From NCBI GenBank assembly GCA_030693105.1, contig JAUYBK010000067.1, positions 1 to 8,288 on the forward strand: DNA of 8,288 nucleotides, in the 5' to 3' direction. Origin of the DNA: Methanobacteriaceae archaeon. GTDB lineage: Archaea; Methanobacteriota; Methanobacteria; Methanobacteriales; Methanobacteriaceae. Numbering within the stretch: position 1 is the stretch's first letter; each line of letters starts with the position of its first letter. The notes under the pieces were generated by a model that was not told the DNA's origin, did no database searches, and saw only the letters and a program-made list of their open reading frames with translations. The position numbers and the translations under genes were made by a program. This document shows, in pieces, positions 6,711-8,288 of the stretch.

Positions 6711-6780
6711 CCTGGGGTAGGGCCCTAACCGCTGCGAATGAAAGAAACTCCGCGGGCTACTTTTATACCACCGTTACCCC
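6711..6780. other. GC-rich island with inverted repeats; possible structured RNA or gene remnant
   Basis: This 70-base segment is about 57% GC, set in spacer DNA that is otherwise very AT-rich. GGGGTA at 6714-6719 can pair with TACCCC at 6775-6780, enclosing an inner stem of GGCCC (6721-6725) with GGGCT (6754-6758), or alternatively CCGC (6729-6732) with GCGG (6752-6755). The pairing could form an RNA of 65-70 bases. It also stays open in one plus-strand frame from 6698 to a TAG at 6782, so a short coding remnant is possible. No known RNA family was recognised. Confidence 0.35.
6718..6727. repeat. Perfect 10-bp palindrome TAGGGCCCTA
   Basis: TAGGG followed by CCCTA is a perfect palindrome with no spacer, and the flanking GG and CC extend it if one extra A is skipped. 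Without a loop it would be a poor RNA hairpin alone and is more natural as a DNA site bound by a dimer, but chance cannot be excluded. Confidence 0.4.
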
Positions 6781-6905
6781 ATAGATTTTCCGAACACACG
6801 CTATAAAAAAAATCTTCACTTGTTTTCATATAATCTACTACCAATAAGCAATTTAAAGAGAAAAAACACGACTTAGCGAATGTTATCATCAAAAAAAATA
6901 ATAAT

Positions 6906-6926
6906 CTGATTAAAAGATTAAATCAG
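6906..6926. repeat. Inverted repeat CTGATT / AATCAG
   Basis: Six-base arms at 6906-6911 and 6921-6926 flank a 9-base AT-rich spacer; two further A-T pairs could form inside after an A-A mismatch. It may be a weak hairpin or a regulator site upstream of kae1-bud32. No T-run follows, so it does not look like a terminator. Confidence 0.35.
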
Positions 6927-7018
6927 CAACAAGCTATTCAAACCAAATCAATAAAAGAAAGTAAATAGAAGATCTCTAAATTGAATAGGATGAACATTCT
7001 CTAAAAAAAACTTGAATG

Positions 7019-7033
7019 GTTTTATTATAAAAG
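7019..7033 (+). promoter_or_regulatory. Possible archaeal TATA box for kae1-bud32
   Basis: GTTTTATTATAAAAG is the closest match to an archaeal TATA element (TTTAWATA) near the gene. Its centre lies about 20 bases before TTG 7046, so transcription would begin at or just past the start codon; either the message is nearly leaderless or this is not the real promoter. Confidence 0.25.
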
Positions 7034-7045
7034 AGTGTGAACAAG

Positions 7046-8288
7046 TTGATCTGCCTAGGAATGGAAGGAACCGCCGAAAAAACTGGAATAGGGATAGTAG
7101 ACCATGAAGGAAATATTTTATCGTCTACCGGAAAACAATTAATCCCAGAAACGGGGGGCATCCATCCTCGAGAAGCTGCCGAACACCACGCAGCATCCAT
7201 AATCCCCCTGATAAGTGAAGCCCTGGAAAATGCTCAGCTAGAACTAAAAGAGTTGGATTTAATTGCATTCGCCCGAGGCCCAGGTCTAGGCCCTGCCCTG
7301 CGCACCGTGGCCACGGCTGCCCGTAGTTTAGCATTAAAGTTAGACGTCCCCATCCTGGGAGTGAATCACTGCGTGGGGCACGTGGAAATCGGCCGCTTGA
7401 CCACCGGCTGTGAAGACCCGATCACCCTCTACGTTAGCGGTGGTAATAGTCAAGTAATTGCCTTCGATTCTGGCCGTTACCAGGTCTTTGGTGAAACCCT
7501 GGACATCGCTGCCGGGAACATGCTGGACCAGTTCGCCCGGCAGACGGGGCTGGGACACCCGGGTGGGCCTAAGGTAGAAAAATTAGCCCAAAGATCAAAA
7601 AAATACATCAAACTCCCCTACACCGTGAAGGGGGTGGACCTGGCCTTCTCTGGCCTTTTAACTGCAGCATTAAAAAAGTATGAAGTCGGCGAATCCATTG
7701 AAGACGTGTGTTTCAGTCTCCAGGAAACCGCTTTTTCCATGCTGGTGGAAATCACCGAGCGGGCCATGGCCCACGCGGAAAAAAGAGAAGTACTCCTGGT
7801 GGGTGGAGTAGCAGCCAACCAAAGATTAGGAGAAATGCTCAGTATAATGAGCCAGGAACACTATGCCGAGTTTTTCATGCCCCCCATGGAGTACTGTGGA
7901 GATAACGGGGCCATGATTGCCTGGCTGGGACAGTTAATGTACAAAAACGGAGTTAGACAATCCATAAAAGACACCACCGTCATCCAGCGCTACCGCACCG
8001 ACCAGGTGGACGTTCCCTGGAGAGAGGGTGGTGGGAAGACTTTGAAGCTTCCCCCCGAAATATCCGCCAAGGGTGCCGAGGCCAACTTGTACCCCTCCAC
8101 CTACCTGGAAGAAGAAGTCCTGGTAAAAGAGAGAATACCAAAAAGTTACCGGATAAAAGAATTGGACCATCATTTAAGAACCAGCCGGACCAAACGGGAG
8201 GCCAAACTCCTCCGGGAAGCCAAGGTGTGCGGTGTGAAAACTCCCCTGGTCTTTGATATTGATAAGAGTTCAGCCCGTATCACCATGG
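7046..8288 (+). CDS. kae1-bud32: Fused Kae1-Bud32, KEOPS complex (t6A tRNA modification), 3' partial
   Basis: Kae1 (TsaD family) transfers the threonylcarbamoyl group to A37 of ANN-decoding tRNAs; Bud32 is the associated small kinase/ATPase. Of the 414 visible residues, about 1-325 are Kae1: it opens ICLGMEGTAEKTG, with metal ligands H108 and H112 in NHCVGHVE, Y129 in LYVSGGNSQ, D286 in CGDNGAMIAW, and conserved GHPGGP and LVGGVAAN. Bud32 begins near 338 with GAEANLY as its nucleotide loop, K361 in VLVKERIPKSYR as the likely ATP-binding lysine and E385 in TSRTKREAKLL as its partner. The Bud32 catalytic loop lies beyond the window. TTG 7046 is chosen because family members begin M-I-C-x-G; GTG 7037 would add three residues. 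The ribosome binding site (GTGTGA, 7035-7040) is weak. Codon composition is similar to the eha genes. Confidence 0.95.
   Translation, partial: MICLGMEGTAEKTGIGIVDHEGNILSSTGKQLIPETGGIHPREAAEHHAASIIPLISEALENAQLELKELDLIAFARGPGLGPALRTVATAARSLALKLDVPILGVNHCVGHVEIGRLTTGCEDPITLYVSGGNSQVIAFDSGRYQVFGETLDIAAGNMLDQFARQTGLGHPGGPKVEKLAQRSKKYIKLPYTVKGVDLAFSGLLTAALKKYEVGESIEDVCFSLQETAFSMLVEITERAMAHAEKREVLLVGGVAANQRLGEMLSIMSQEHYAEFFMPPMEYCGDNGAMIAWLGQLMYKNGVRQSIKDTTVIQRYRTDQVDVPWREGGGKTLKLPPEISAKGAEANLYPSTYLEEEVLVKERIPKSYRIKELDHHLRTSRTKREAKLLREAKVCGVKTPLVFDIDKSSARITM

Larger units (their letters stand above)
6650..7045 (+). other. 396-base region between ehaR and kae1-bud32, no confident gene
   Basis: No convincing protein gene, tRNA or rRNA was found here on either strand. 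The left part contains a GC-rich island with inverted repeats (6711-6780). The right part (6801-7030) is about 23% GC by hand count, with A-tracts at roughly 6805-6811, 6861-6866, 6891-6898 and 7003-7010. It must contain the end of the eha transcript and a promoter for kae1-bud32. No strong run of T residues typical of an archaeal terminator was seen; only T4 runs at 6761, 6786 and 6823. Confidence 0.7.

Noticed and set aside
6738..6806. 22-codon ATG open frame in the GC-rich island
   Set aside because: No ribosome binding site, very short and no recognisable sequence; the island is better described by its inverted repeats or by the alternative frame.
6906..6926. Hairpin as transcription terminator of the eha operon
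   Set aside because: Archaeal terminators depend on T-runs, and no T-run follows this AT-rich weak stem.
7125..8173. Several minus-strand and one plus-strand open frames over kae1-bud32
   Set aside because: All are shadows of the kae1-bud32 frame, which is unambiguous by motif content across the whole stretch.

Overview
The window looks like chromosomal DNA from a hydrogenotrophic methanogen of the order Methanobacteriales, most likely a mesophilic Methanobacterium. The basis is the gene content and order: the distal part of an Eha-type energy-converting [NiFe]-hydrogenase operon, strong archaeal Shine-Dalgarno sites related to GGAGGTGA, a fused kae1-bud32 gene, moderate-GC genes and very AT-rich spacer DNA. 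The genus is an inference; the Eha assignment is firm.

Bases 1-6649 hold nine genes on the plus strand in the order ehaJ (5' end outside the window), K, L, M, N, O, P, Q, R. J, K and L are membrane subunits, with J related to the proton/sodium channel subunit NuoH of complex I. M is a small soluble subunit. N and O are the hydrogenase small subunit (one [4Fe-4S] cluster) and large subunit ([NiFe] site). P and Q are polyferredoxins with 6 and 10 predicted [4Fe-4S] clusters. R is a HAD-superfamily protein. Genes are tightly packed: L/M, M/N, N/O and P/Q overlap by 1 to 14 bases, which suggests translational coupling. From family knowledge, Eha uses an ion gradient to drive reduction of low-potential ferredoxin by H2, and this ferredoxin feeds the first step of CO2 reduction to methane in an anaplerotic role. 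P and Q probably form the electron path between the N/O core and soluble partners.

Bases 6650-7045 hold no confident gene. The stretch is split into a GC-rich island (about 57% GC at 6711-6780) with a perfect 10-bp palindrome and a longer inverted repeat, followed by very AT-rich DNA (about 23% GC at 6801-7030) with a small hairpin, direct repeats and a possible promoter. The island is the least explained part of the window: it could be a small structured RNA, an operator, or the remains of a short gene.

From 7046 to the window end runs a fused kae1-bud32 gene (KEOPS complex, t6A tRNA modification). It starts with TTG and is cut off in the Bud32 kinase domain. It is not functionally connected to the hydrogenase and probably has its own promoter. 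I found no mobile elements, CRISPR arrays, rRNA or tRNA genes, and nothing in the window amounts to a clearly new biological system.
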